64,000 nt of DNA from Mycolicibacterium poriferae. GTDB taxonomy: Bacteria > Actinomycetota > Actinomycetes > Mycobacteriales > Mycobacteriaceae. Below are positions 1-8,874 of this stretch, piece after piece. The first letter of the stretch is position 1; every line of letters starts with the position of its first letter. The notes beneath the pieces were generated by a model. The model worked only from the letters and a program-made list of their open reading frames with translations. It searched no databases and was not told where the DNA came from. The stretch is from contig NZ_AP022570.1 in the NCBI RefSeq assembly GCF_010728325.1, forward strand, positions 1,984,001 to 2,048,000. The letters run 5' to 3'. The position numbers and the translations under genes were made by a program.

Positions 1-15
1 CACGTTGGAGGCGCG

Positions 16-1338
16 ATGAGTTCGGCATCGACGCTGCGGCGGGTCGACTGGCTGGCCGACACGATCGGACGGCACAAGGCGGGTGAACCCGTCGGCGTCT
101 ACTCGGTGTGCTCGGCGCACCCCACCGTGCTGGAGGCGGCCATCGTCCAGGCCGCCGCCGACCACGGCTTCGTGCTCATCGAAGCCACCTCCAACCAGGT
201 CGACCAGTTCGGCGGCTACACCGGGCTACGCCCCGCGGAGTTCCGGGAGCTGGTGCTCGGCATCGCCGACACCCACGGCTTCGCCCGCGACCGGGTGGTC
301 CTCGGAGGCGATCACCTCGGGCCCAACCGTTGGCAGCGCGAGAACGCCGCGGTGGCGATGGCTCACGCGGAGACACTGATCGCCGCCTACGTCGAGGCCG
401 GCTACACCAAGATCCATCTGGACTGCAGCATGCGCTGCGCCGACGACCCCGCGGTGCTCGCCGACGACGTTGTCGCACAGCGCAGTGCGCAGCTGTTGCG
501 GGTGGCCGAGGACACCGCCCGCCGGGTGGGCTCCGACGGTCCGGTGTATGTGATCGGCACCGAGGTGCCCGTCCCCGGTGGTGCGCACGAAACCCTGGAG
601 CAGCTCACCCCGACACCGGCCGACCGGGCCCGCGCCACGCTGGCCGCGCACCGCAGCGCGTTCGCCGACGCCGGCCTGGGGCAGGTGTGGCCGAGGGTGA
701 TGGCACTGGTGGTACAGCCCGGCGTCGAGTTCGACCACCTCAACGTCTTCGACTACGTGCACGGCGCCACCACAGAACTGCGGCACGTGCTCGACACCGA
801 GCCGCACCTGGTCTTCGAAGCGCATTCGACCGACTACCAGCGACCCGCACAGTTGCGCGAACTGGTCGACGACCACTGGGCCGTCCTCAAAGTGGGTCCC
901 GGGCTGACCTTCGCGATGCGTGAGGCGCTGTTCGCGCTGGCGCGGATCGAAACCGAACTGATCGCACGGCCCGCCCGGTCGAACCTGATCGAGGTCGTGG
1001 AACGCCGGATGCTGGCCGAACCGAAATACTGGCAGTCCTACTACGAGGGCGGCCCGGCGGCGCAGCGCACCGCGCGCCGCTACAGCTACAGCGACCGGCT
1101 GCGCTACTACTGGGCCGACGAGGAGGTCGACGCGGCGCGACAGATGCTGCTGGCCAACCTCGACCGCGTCGGCATCCCGCTGCCGCTGATCAGTCAGTTC
1201 CTGCCGCTGCAGTACGAGCGCATCCGCGCCGGCGTCCTCGACAACACCGCGCAGGCGCTCGTCATCGACCGAGTCCGTGACGCGCTGAGACCCTACGCGG
1301 ACGCCTGCCGCGCCCCGAGCCCCGAAGGAGCCCGATGA
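16..1338 (+). CDS. GatZ/KbaZ-type tagatose-bisphosphate aldolase subunit
   Basis: 440 aa, class II D-tagatose-1,6-bisphosphate aldolase non-catalytic subunit family. Family landmarks are the opening SVCSAHPTVLEAA, the ATSNQVDQFGGYTG block and GGDHLGPNRWQ near residue 100, and the length fits the family. In enterobacteria this subunit stabilises the catalytic GatY/KbaY aldolase, which cleaves tagatose-1,6-bisphosphate into DHAP and glyceraldehyde-3-phosphate. No GatY/KbaY partner is encoded in the visible part of the operon, so the protein may act alone, have another partner, or have a partner upstream. An ATG at 16 follows GGAGG at 7-11. The stop overlaps the next start (ATGA), so it is the first visible gene of a translationally coupled operon. 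Confidence 0.9.
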   Translation: MSSASTLRRVDWLADTIGRHKAGEPVGVYSVCSAHPTVLEAAIVQAAADHGFVLIEATSNQVDQFGGYTGLRPAEFRELVLGIADTHGFARDRVVLGGDHLGPNRWQRENAAVAMAHAETLIAAYVEAGYTKIHLDCSMRCADDPAVLADDVVAQRSAQLLRVAEDTARRVGSDGPVYVIGTEVPVPGGAHETLEQLTPTPADRARATLAAHRSAFADAGLGQVWPRVMALVVQPGVEFDHLNVFDYVHGATTELRHVLDTEPHLVFEAHSTDYQRPAQLRELVDDHWAVLKVGPGLTFAMREALFALARIETELIARPARSNLIEVVERRMLAEPKYWQSYYEGGPAAQRTARRYSYSDRLRYYWADEEVDAARQMLLANLDRVGIPLPLISQFLPLQYERIRAGVLDNTAQALVIDRVRDALRPYADACRAPSPEGAR

Positions 1339-2465
1339 CCACCCACACCGCTGTGCCCGCCCAACAGGATGGCGGCGCAACGATTCTCGAGATCGCGCAG
1401 CAGCCTGACGCGTGGCGTGAGGTCGCGGGCCGATCCGACGAGCAGGCGGCGGCGTTTCTCGCCGATGTCCTGGCGCGGCCGGACCTGCGTGTCATCCTGA
1501 CCGGGGCCGGCAGCTCCGCATTCGCGGGTGACATCGCCGCGCCGGCGCTGCGGCGCCACCTGAACCGCCGGGTGGAATCCGTCGCGACCACCGACATCGT
1601 CGCCGGCCCGCTGGACCACCTGGAGCCGGGCACCCCGACGCTGCTGGTGTCATTCGCCCGCTCCGGCAACAGCCCCGAGAGCCTGGCCACCACGGCACTG
1701 GCCGACCAGCTCGTCGACCAGGTGTGGCATCTGGTGCTGACCTGCGATCGGGACGGCAAGCTGGGCCGCGCGCATCTCGACCGCGACGACTCGCTGGTGG
1801 TCTACATGCCCGAGCGGACCAACGACTCCGGGTTCGCGATGACCTCGAGCCTGACCTCGATGCTGCTGAGCTGTCTGACACTGCTGGGCGGCGCCCGGGA
1901 TACCGAAGCGTTGGCCCGCGGCGCCGAGCACGTCATCGGTCTGCAGGACGACATCCGCGTGCTGGCGCAGGCCGGCAAGCAGCGCTTCGTGTATCTGGGC
2001 AGCGGACCGCTGCGGGGCCTGGCGCAGGAGTCGGCGCTCAAACTGCTCGAACTCACCGCCGGAGAGGTGGTGACGTACTTCGATTCGCCGCTCGGTTTCC
2101 GGCACGGCCCGAAATCGGTGCTGGACGCCGACACGCTAGCGGTGGTGTACGTCTCGACCGACTCGTACACCCGCCGGTACGACCTCGACATCGTCGCCGA
2201 GCTGCGCGCGCAACTCGGTGCCGAGAACGTGCGGGTGATCAGCACCGAACCCGTTCCGGACGGATCGGGGACGACGGTGGTGATCCCGGGCCTCGACGGC
2301 CTGTCCGACTCGCTGGTCGCCCTGCCGTATCTGGTGTTCGCCCAATACCTGGCGCTGTTCACGTCATTGGCGCACGCGAAGACCCCGGACAACCCGTTCC
2401 CGTCCGGTGAAGTCAGCCGGGTGGTGCGGGGCGTGACGATCTATCCGATGGACGGCCGGCCATGA
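1335..2465 (+). CDS. SIS-domain sugar isomerase/deaminase, AgaS family
   Basis: 376 aa with two SIS (sugar isomerase) domains. The first shows LTGAGSSAFAGD near residue 55 and the phosphosugar-binding SFARSGNSPES near residue 110. The second contains LGSGPLRGLAQESALK and the AgaS-typical GFRHGPKSVL. AgaS-type proteins convert galactosamine-6-phosphate to tagatose-6-phosphate with loss of ammonia, or isomerise ketose and aldose phosphates. The GatZ-like gene upstream and the sugar kinase downstream support an amino-sugar or tagatose-type pathway. It overlaps both neighbours by 4 bp. The exact substrate cannot be read from the sequence. Confidence 0.9.
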   Translation: MTTHTAVPAQQDGGATILEIAQQPDAWREVAGRSDEQAAAFLADVLARPDLRVILTGAGSSAFAGDIAAPALRRHLNRRVESVATTDIVAGPLDHLEPGTPTLLVSFARSGNSPESLATTALADQLVDQVWHLVLTCDRDGKLGRAHLDRDDSLVVYMPERTNDSGFAMTSSLTSMLLSCLTLLGGARDTEALARGAEHVIGLQDDIRVLAQAGKQRFVYLGSGPLRGLAQESALKLLELTAGEVVTYFDSPLGFRHGPKSVLDADTLAVVYVSTDSYTRRYDLDIVAELRAQLGAENVRVISTEPVPDGSGTTVVIPGLDGLSDSLVALPYLVFAQYLALFTSLAHAKTPDNPFPSGEVSRVVRGVTIYPMDGRP

Positions 2466-3484
2466 CGGCGCGCTATCTGGGCGTCGACGGCGGCGGCTCC
2501 AAGACGGCGTTCGCGTTGATCGACGACGCGGGCCGGGTCCTGGCCCGGGCGACCGCCCCCACGTCCTACTACTTCAGCGCCGCGGCCGGGGCCGAGTCCG
2601 CCTGCCGGTTCGACGGCGTGGAACGCGTCCTGGCCCAGGGCGTCAACGACATCTGCGCGCAGGCGGGCATCGCCACCGAGGACATCGACCGGGCGTTCTT
2701 CGGTCTGCCCGGATACGGCGAGGCCAGCGCCGACATCGCCGCGCTGGACGCGGTGCCGGCGAAGGTGCTGGGGCATGACCGCTACGGCTGCGACAACGAC
2801 ATGGTGTGCGGATGGGCGGGGTCGCTGGCCGGCGAGGACGGGATCAACGTCATCAGTGGCACCGGGTCGATGACCTACGGCGAGCGACGCGGCACCGGGC
2901 ACCGGGTCGGGGGCTGGGGCGAGCTGTTCGGTGACGAAGGCTCGGCGTACTGGGTGGCCGCGCACGGCCTGAACGCCTTCAGCCGTATGAGCGACGGCAG
3001 AACGCCCCGCGGACCGCTCTACGACCTGCTCAGGCAGCGCCTCGGGATCACCAGCGATCTCGACGCGGTCAGTCTGGTCATCGACACCTGGGGCGGGGCC
3101 CGCGGATCCATCGCCGCGCTGGCCACCACGGTGTGTGCGGCCGCGGCGGCCGGTGACGCCGCCGCCGACCGGATCCTCGTCGACGCCGCCGGTGAGCTCG
3201 CGACGCTCATCGACACGACCGCGACGCTCGTCGGCTTCACCGCCGCCGAGACGGTGCCGGTGTCGTATTCGGGCGGCATGTTCTCCGATCCCGTTTTCCT
3301 GCAACGGTTCCGGGTGGCGCTGGACGCGTTGCCCGCGGCGTTCGACTTGCGCCCGCCGTTGCTCGACCCTGCCGTCGGCGCGGCGCTGTACGCCGTCAAA
3401 CAGAGCGGACATCCGCTGAGCGCGGACGCGGTGCAGCAACTCGCCGCTGCCGCAACCAATTCCGAGAAGGTGACCTCACCATGA
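2462..3484 (+). CDS. BadF/BcrA-type ATPase, probable N-acetylhexosamine kinase
   Basis: 340 aa with the ASKHA fold of the BadF/BadG/BcrA/BcrD family. The N-terminal phosphate-1 loop is YLGVDGGGSKTAFALID, the phosphate-2 motif is NVISGTGSMTYGER near residue 130, and an adenosine-type motif SYSGGMF lies near residue 270. Actinobacterial members of this size are usually GlcNAc/GalNAc or glucosamine kinases. Here it would phosphorylate the imported or GH4-released sugar before the AgaS-like step. Both ends overlap neighbouring genes by 4 bp. The specificity (GlcNAc, GalNAc, GlcN or other) is inferred from context only. Confidence 0.85.
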   Translation: MTARYLGVDGGGSKTAFALIDDAGRVLARATAPTSYYFSAAAGAESACRFDGVERVLAQGVNDICAQAGIATEDIDRAFFGLPGYGEASADIAALDAVPAKVLGHDRYGCDNDMVCGWAGSLAGEDGINVISGTGSMTYGERRGTGHRVGGWGELFGDEGSAYWVAAHGLNAFSRMSDGRTPRGPLYDLLRQRLGITSDLDAVSLVIDTWGGARGSIAALATTVCAAAAAGDAAADRILVDAAGELATLIDTTATLVGFTAAETVPVSYSGGMFSDPVFLQRFRVALDALPAAFDLRPPLLDPAVGAALYAVKQSGHPLSADAVQQLAAAATNSEKVTSP

Positions 3485-4449
3485 CGGACGTGACCACAAC
3501 GACATCCAGCCGCAGCTGGATCTTCTACGCGACCCTGCTGATCCTGTTCTGGGGTGTGTGGGGGGCGTTCTCCGCGCTGCCGGCCACCTGGTACGGCTAC
3601 CCCGACGAGATGATCTACTGCGTCTGGGCGCTCACCATGATCATCCCCGCCGCGTTTGCGCTGCGCGGCCAGCGTTTCGACCGGCGTCCCCAGGCCACCA
3701 TCTACGGTCTGCTGATCGGGTTGACCGGCGCCGGCGGTCAGCTGCTGCTGTTCCAGGCGCTGACGATCGGCCCGGCCTACCTGATCTTTCCGATCGTGTC
3801 GATCTCCCCGGCGATCACGGTGCTGATGGCGATGCTGCTGCTGCGCGAACGCATCAGCGGGCTGGCGGTCGTCGGCCTGATCGCCGCACTGGCCGCGATC
3901 GTGCTGTTCAGCATCTCCGGCGGCGACGCAGACGGGTCCTCGGGGCCGTGGCTGCTGTTGGCGATCGCGGTGTGCGTGGCCTGGGGTGTGCAGGCCTACT
4001 TCATGCGCAAGACCGCGACGCTGGGTGTCAACGAGGCCACCACGTTCGGCTGGATGGCGATCACCGCCATCGCGCTGATCCCGGTCGCGCTGCTGTCTCT
4101 GGGCGGTCTCCCGCTCGACTTCCCCTGGCAGGCGCCGGCATTGACGGCGGCGACGCAGATCCTGAACGCCGTCGGCGCGCTGTTCCTGGTGATGGCGCTG
4201 TCGCGCGGCAAGGCGACGATCGTCGCGCCCACCACCAACGCGCTCGCCCCGGCGCTGACCATCGTGGTCTCGCTGATCGCCTACCAGGCGCTGCCCACCC
4301 CCTACGGTGCGGTCGGCATCGTGCTGGCGCTGGTGGGTTCGACATTGATGGTGTACAGCGACGAGAAGCGCGGCGAGGCGCCCACCGTCGCGGTGCAGCC
4401 CACCGTGGCGCCGACGGAGACGATGACCGAGAAGAGGAGTCGGGGATGA
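3481..4449 (+). CDS. DMT/EamA-family membrane transporter
   Basis: 322 aa and very hydrophobic, with about ten predicted membrane segments in two EamA-like halves, starting at WIFYATLLILFWGVWGAFSA. This matches the drug/metabolite transporter superfamily. Members move small metabolites or amino sugars, in either direction. Its location inside a sugar operon that already has an ABC importer suggests a second permease for a related sugar or export of an intermediate. The charged C-terminal tail of about 30 residues is cytoplasmic-looking. The start overlaps the kinase gene and the stop overlaps the GH4 gene, both by 4 bp. Confidence 0.85.
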   Translation: MTDVTTTTSSRSWIFYATLLILFWGVWGAFSALPATWYGYPDEMIYCVWALTMIIPAAFALRGQRFDRRPQATIYGLLIGLTGAGGQLLLFQALTIGPAYLIFPIVSISPAITVLMAMLLLRERISGLAVVGLIAALAAIVLFSISGGDADGSSGPWLLLAIAVCVAWGVQAYFMRKTATLGVNEATTFGWMAITAIALIPVALLSLGGLPLDFPWQAPALTAATQILNAVGALFLVMALSRGKATIVAPTTNALAPALTIVVSLIAYQALPTPYGAVGIVLALVGSTLMVYSDEKRGEAPTVAVQPTVAPTETMTEKRSRG

Positions 4450-5750
4450 AGCCGTCCATCGTGATCATCGGTGCGGGCAGCGTCGAGTTCACCCGGGAAC
4501 TGCTCGGCGACATCCTGTCGTTCCCCGAGCTCGGCGGGGTGCGGGTGGTGCTGCACGACATCGACGCCGAGCGGCTCGAGACCGCTGAGGCGGTCACCCG
4601 GGCAACGGCACGGGCGGCCGGCGCGCACCCGGAGGTGGTGGCCACCACCGATCGCCGGCGCGCCCTCGACGGTGCCGACTATGTCATCAACGTGATCCAG
4701 GTCGGCATGCACGAGGCGACGGTGCGGGACTTCGAGATCCCGGCCCGGTACGGGCTGAATCAGACCATCGGGGACACCATCGGTGTCGGCGGGATCTTCC
4801 GCGGTCTGCGCACCTTCCCGGTGCTGGCGGGTATCGCCGCCGACATGGCGCAGGTGTGCCCCGACGCGTGGCTGCTGAACTACACCAACCCGATGGCGAT
4901 GAATGTCACCTACCTGCATCGCGTGGCGCCTAACCTGAAGGTGCTCGGGCTGTGTCATTCGGTGTACTGGACCATGGTGGGGCTCTGCGAGCTCATCGAC
5001 GTGCCCTATGACGAGGTGTCCTACTGGTCGGCCGGGGTGAACCATCAGGCGTGGGTGCTGCGCTGGGAGCGCGGCGGGCAGAACCTGTACCCGCTGCTCG
5101 ACGCGCGCATCGCCGACGACCCCGAGCTGCGCCGCCGGGTGCGGGTGGACATGTACCGCCGTCTGGGCTACTACCCGACCGAAACCAGCGAGCACAGCAG
5201 CGAATACGTGCCGTGGTACCTGCACAACCCCGACGAGGTGGCCCGGCTGCGCATCAACGTCGGCGAGTACGTGACGATCAGTGAGGCGAATCTGGTCGAG
5301 TATCGCCGCGTGCGCGACGAGGTAGCCGGAGCCGACACGCTGCCCATCGACACCGGGTCCACCGAGTACGCGCCGCAGGTGATCCATTCGCTGGAAACCG
5401 GTACCCGGAGAGTGATTTCGGCCAACATCGTCAACGACGGGCTGATCACCAACCTGCCCGACGGGGTCGCGGTGGAGGTACCGACGGTCCTCGACGCACT
5501 CGGTGCGCACCCGATGAAGGTGGGCGATCTGCCGGCGCAGTGCGCCGCGTTGAACCGCAACTTCCTCGGCCCGGTGGACCTGACGGTGCGTGCCGCCGTC
5601 GAGGGCGACCCCCGGCTGGTGCGCGCCGCGGCGCTGGTCGACCCCAACACCGCCGCCACCTTGAGCGTCGACCAGATCACCGAGCTGTGCGACGAGCTGA
5701 CCGCCGCGCACGGTGACCTGCTGCCCGAATCGTTGCGTCCCACCTACTGA
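4446..5750 (+). CDS. Glycoside hydrolase family 4 (alpha-galactosidase/alpha-glucosidase type)
   Basis: 434 aa. GH4 enzymes use NAD+, a divalent metal and a redox-assisted elimination mechanism to cleave alpha- or beta-glycosides. Visible landmarks are the N-terminal dinucleotide fold IVIIGAGSVEFT, the LLNYTNPMAMN motif near residue 145, the metal-ligand GLCHSVYW near residue 165 and VNHQAWVL near residue 200. Length fits the family. The start at 4446 is the ATG overlapping the transporter stop; the same frame stays open much further upstream, but that extension is only a shadow of the transporter. The enzyme is cytoplasmic (no signal peptide), so it should act on imported oligosaccharides or glycosides. 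MelA-like alpha-galactosidase is a reasonable guess, and phospho-glycosidase activity is not excluded. Confidence 0.9.
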   Translation: MKPSIVIIGAGSVEFTRELLGDILSFPELGGVRVVLHDIDAERLETAEAVTRATARAAGAHPEVVATTDRRRALDGADYVINVIQVGMHEATVRDFEIPARYGLNQTIGDTIGVGGIFRGLRTFPVLAGIAADMAQVCPDAWLLNYTNPMAMNVTYLHRVAPNLKVLGLCHSVYWTMVGLCELIDVPYDEVSYWSAGVNHQAWVLRWERGGQNLYPLLDARIADDPELRRRVRVDMYRRLGYYPTETSEHSSEYVPWYLHNPDEVARLRINVGEYVTISEANLVEYRRVRDEVAGADTLPIDTGSTEYAPQVIHSLETGTRRVISANIVNDGLITNLPDGVAVEVPTVLDALGAHPMKVGDLPAQCAALNRNFLGPVDLTVRAAVEGDPRLVRAAALVDPNTAATLSVDQITELCDELTAAHGDLLPESLRPTY

Positions 5751-5762
5751 GGAGTGTCCACC

Positions 5763-7040
5763 GTGATCCGACGCCGCCTGTACATCGCCCTGCTCGCTGT
5801 TCTCGCGCTCGTGCTCGCCGCGTGCGGGGGCGGTGGTTCGTCGTCCGGACCCACCGAGATCGCGGTGTGGCACGGCTACCAGGACACCGAGGGGGAGGTG
5901 TTCAAAAAGCTGATCGCGCAGTACAACCAGGATCACCCCGACGTGAAGGTCAACGAGCTGTACTCCAGCAACGACCTGGTGCTGCAGAAGGTGCTGACCG
6001 CGGTGCGCGGCGGCAGTGCACCCGACGTGGCGTACATGTTCGGGTCGTGGTCACCCAACATCGCGCAGATCCCGCAGGTCGTCGACATGGCCGAGTACGT
6101 GTCCGAACCGGACTGGCAGTGGGACGACTTCTATCCCGCCGAGCGGGAGGCGGCCACGGTGGGGGAGAAGATCGTCGGGGTGCCCGCGCTGGTGGACAAC
6201 CTCGCGATCGTCTACAACAAGCAGCTGTTCGCCGAGGCCGGGGTCGCTCCGCCGAGCCCGGACTGGACGTGGGCAGACTTCCGCGCCGCCGCCGCGAAAC
6301 TCACCGACCCGGCGAAGGGCCAGTACGGCTGGCTCATTCCCGCCGACGGTAGCGAAGACACGGTGTGGCACTACCTTCCGATGCTGTGGGAGGCCGGTGG
6401 TGACATCCTGTCGCCGGACGACTCCACAGCGGTGTTCAACTCCGAGGCCGGGGTCGAGGCGCTGACCGTGTTGCAGCAGATGGCGGTCACCGACAAGTCG
6501 CTGTACCTGGACACCACCAACGAGAACGGCCCGAAGCTGATGAACAGCGGCAAGGTCGCGATGCTGGTGACGGGTCCGTGGGATCTGAGCCAGCTGCCCG
6601 ACATCGACTACGACGTGCAGGTGATGCCCACGTTCGCCGGGTCCTCGGGGGGACACCAGACCATCGCCGGGCCCGACAACTGGGTGGTGTTCGACAACGG
6701 CGGCGAGAAGAAGCAGGCCGCGGTCGACTTCGTCAAGTGGCTGTCGGCGCCCGAACAGGTCAAGACGTTCTCGCTGGGCACCGGTGACCTACCGATCCGG
6801 CAGTCGGTGGGCAACGACCAGGCGGTGCTGGACACGCTCAACGAGAACGTCCCGGGCACGGCGACATTCGTGGAGAACCTGAACAACGTGAAGAAGGTGC
6901 GTCCGACCGTCGAGCAGTACCCCGACATCTCCGATGCGCTCGGACAGGCGATCGTCGCGGTGATGCTCGGCAAGGAGCAGCCCGCCGACGCGCTGAACAA
7001 GGCCGCGCAGGCGGCCGACGCGGCCCTGGCCGAGAAGTGA
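5763..7040 (+). CDS. ABC sugar-binding lipoprotein (CUT1 family)
   Basis: About 425 aa. It has a short basic N-terminus, a hydrophobic stretch and the lipobox VLAAC followed by a Gly/Ser linker, so it is a lipid-anchored extracytoplasmic solute-binding protein (family 1). The mature part contains typical motifs such as IAVWHGYQDTEGEVF and VPALVDNLAIVYNKQLF. I prefer the GTG at 5763, which sits 8 nt after GAGGAG (5749-5754), over the in-frame GTG at 5754 that lies inside that ribosome binding site. It is followed by two permeases and an ATPase, forming a complete importer for the operon's sugar. Confidence 0.9.
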   Translation: MIRRRLYIALLAVLALVLAACGGGGSSSGPTEIAVWHGYQDTEGEVFKKLIAQYNQDHPDVKVNELYSSNDLVLQKVLTAVRGGSAPDVAYMFGSWSPNIAQIPQVVDMAEYVSEPDWQWDDFYPAEREAATVGEKIVGVPALVDNLAIVYNKQLFAEAGVAPPSPDWTWADFRAAAAKLTDPAKGQYGWLIPADGSEDTVWHYLPMLWEAGGDILSPDDSTAVFNSEAGVEALTVLQQMAVTDKSLYLDTTNENGPKLMNSGKVAMLVTGPWDLSQLPDIDYDVQVMPTFAGSSGGHQTIAGPDNWVVFDNGGEKKQAAVDFVKWLSAPEQVKTFSLGTGDLPIRQSVGNDQAVLDTLNENVPGTATFVENLNNVKKVRPTVEQYPDISDALGQAIVAVMLGKEQPADALNKAAQAADAALAEK

Positions 7041-7079
7041 CCGCTGGCCGAGAAGTGACCGTGGGACGAGGATGAACCG

Positions 7080-8021
7080 ATGCTGATCACCCCCGACGTC
7101 GAGAAGCCGGTGACCCCGGCGCCGCCGCACCCTCGGCGGCGGCGGCGGCTCGGCGGCGGGGAGAGCCTGACGGGGTGGACGCTGGTCAGTCCCGCGGTGA
7201 TCCTGATCGGCATCTTCGGGCTGTTGCCGGTGCTGATGTCGCTGCAGTTGTCGTTCCAGCGCTCCGATCTGCTCACTCCGGAGACGCCGTGGGTGGGGTT
7301 CGACAACTACCGCAAGATGGCCGACGACCCGGTCTTCCTCGAGGCGATCAAGCACACCATCGTCTACACGGCACTGTTCGTGCCGGGCACGATGCTGGTC
7401 GGGCTGCTCGTCGCCGCGGCGCTGAACCGGTCGGTGCGGTTCATCTCGCTGTACCGCACCGCGGCCTACATCACGATGGCGGTGTCGACGATCTCGCAGG
7501 GCATCATCTTCCTGTGGCTGACCGACCGCGATTACGGCCTGGTCAACGCCGCACTCAACGCGGTCGGCGCACCGTCACAACCGTTCCTCGCGTCGCCCAG
7601 CCAGGCCATGTACGTCATCGTGGCGATGACGATCTGGGGCTGGACCGGCTTCTCGGTGATCGTGTACCTGGCTGCGCTGCAAGGGGTTCCGGCCGAGCTG
7701 CACGAGGCGGCCGCGATCGACGGCGCGAAACCGTTCACCCGGTTCCGCACCATCACCGTGCCGCTGTTGGCCCCGGCCAACCTGTTTCTGCTGGTGTGGC
7801 TGACCATCAACGCGCTGCAGCTGTTCGACGAGGTGTACGCCACCACCCGCGGCGGTCCGCTGCGGGCCACCACCGTCATCGTCTACTACCTGTGGGATCA
7901 GGCGTTCGTGCACTTCGACGCCGGCTACGCCGCGGCGATGGCCTACGCGCTGTTCGTGGTCATCCTGGTCATCACCGGTGTGCAATTCCGGCTCACCCGC
8001 CGTTTCGGTGGCACCTCATGA
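7080..8021 (+). CDS. ABC sugar permease, MalF/UgpA-like
   Basis: 313 aa inner-membrane permease of the CUT1 type. After an Arg-rich cytoplasmic N-terminus come about six membrane segments. The EAA loop that docks on the ATPase reads EAAAIDGAKPFTRFRTITVPLL near residues 215-236. The C-terminus ends LTRRFGGTS. It starts 39 bp after the binding-protein gene and overlaps the second permease by 4 bp. It should form a heterodimeric channel with the next gene product. Confidence 0.93.
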   Translation: MLITPDVEKPVTPAPPHPRRRRRLGGGESLTGWTLVSPAVILIGIFGLLPVLMSLQLSFQRSDLLTPETPWVGFDNYRKMADDPVFLEAIKHTIVYTALFVPGTMLVGLLVAAALNRSVRFISLYRTAAYITMAVSTISQGIIFLWLTDRDYGLVNAALNAVGAPSQPFLASPSQAMYVIVAMTIWGWTGFSVIVYLAALQGVPAELHEAAAIDGAKPFTRFRTITVPLLAPANLFLLVWLTINALQLFDEVYATTRGGPLRATTVIVYYLWDQAFVHFDAGYAAAMAYALFVVILVITGVQFRLTRRFGGTS

Positions 8022-8863
8022 CGCGGGTGCGCCTGCCGTTCAGTCCCTGGCATCTGGTGTTGATCCCGCTGAGCTTCCTGCTGCTGGTTCCGTTGCTGTG
8101 GATGCTGATCACGTCGCTGCAGACCGAAGGCGAGGCCAATCGGTTTCCGCCGGTGTTGTGGCCGGCCAGCCCCCGGTGGGAGAACTACACCGAGGCGTGG
8201 GCCGCGGCGCCGTTCGGGCATTTCTTCCTCAACAGCTTCACCGTCACCGCGGTGGTGTTGGTCAGCAACCTGGTGGTGTGCAGCGTCGCCGGATATGCGT
8301 TCGCGCGCATCCGGTTTCTGGGGCGCGGGGCGCTGTTCGTGACGCTGATGGCGACGCTGATGGTGCCGTTCCAGGTGACGATGATCCCGGTGTTCCTGAT
8401 CGTGAAGTGGTTCGGCGATAACGTGTGGGACGTTCTCGGCATCGACCACATCGGGGCGTTGATGCTGCCCAATCTGGCGACGGCGTTCGGCATCTTCTTC
8501 CTGCGCCAGTTCTTCCAGACGGTGCCGGTGGAACTCGAGGAGGCTGCCCGCGTGGATGGCACGTCCCGGCTCGGTGTGCTGTTCAAGATCGTGCTGCCGC
8601 TGTCGCTGCCGGCGATGTCGACGCTGGCGGCGCTGACCGTGCTGACGTCGTGGAACGACTTCCTGTGGCCGCTGATCGTCATCACGTCCCAGGAGCAGAT
8701 GACGATTCCGTTGGGGCTGAGCTACTTCCAGGGCGCCCACCACGTGCAGTGGCCGCTGCTGATGGCGGCCAACGTGATGAGCTTGCTGCCGATGCTGCTG
8801 GTGTTCGTCGGAGCGCAGCGCTATTTCGTGCAGTCGGTGGCCAGTACCGGACTCAAGGGTTGA
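8018..8863 (+). CDS. ABC sugar permease, MalG/UgpE-like
   Basis: 281 aa, second CUT1 permease. The sequence shows the MalG-type layout of an N-terminal membrane segment, a periplasmic loop with RWENYTEAW, and the EAA motif EEAARVDGTSRLGVLFKIVL near residue 180. It ends with the typical short tail after VGAQRYFVQ. The ATG at 8018 overlaps the previous stop. It is the partner of the upstream permease, and the ATPase gene follows after an 11-bp gap. Confidence 0.93.
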   Translation: MTRVRLPFSPWHLVLIPLSFLLLVPLLWMLITSLQTEGEANRFPPVLWPASPRWENYTEAWAAAPFGHFFLNSFTVTAVVLVSNLVVCSVAGYAFARIRFLGRGALFVTLMATLMVPFQVTMIPVFLIVKWFGDNVWDVLGIDHIGALMLPNLATAFGIFFLRQFFQTVPVELEEAARVDGTSRLGVLFKIVLPLSLPAMSTLAALTVLTSWNDFLWPLIVITSQEQMTIPLGLSYFQGAHHVQWPLLMAANVMSLLPMLLVFVGAQRYFVQSVASTGLKG

Positions 8864-8874
8864 GAGGCGAGACG

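Noticed and set aside
226..1380. Long minus-strand open frame, 384 codons, antisense to the GatZ-like gene
   Set aside because: High-GC antisense shadow; composition is implausible and the opposite strand encodes a clear family.
3558..4445. Long open frame fused upstream of the GH4 gene (would give 730 aa)
   Set aside because: It is the shadow frame of the DMT transporter gene; its Arg/Asp-rich translation has no membrane or enzyme pattern. The GH4 protein starts naturally at 4446.
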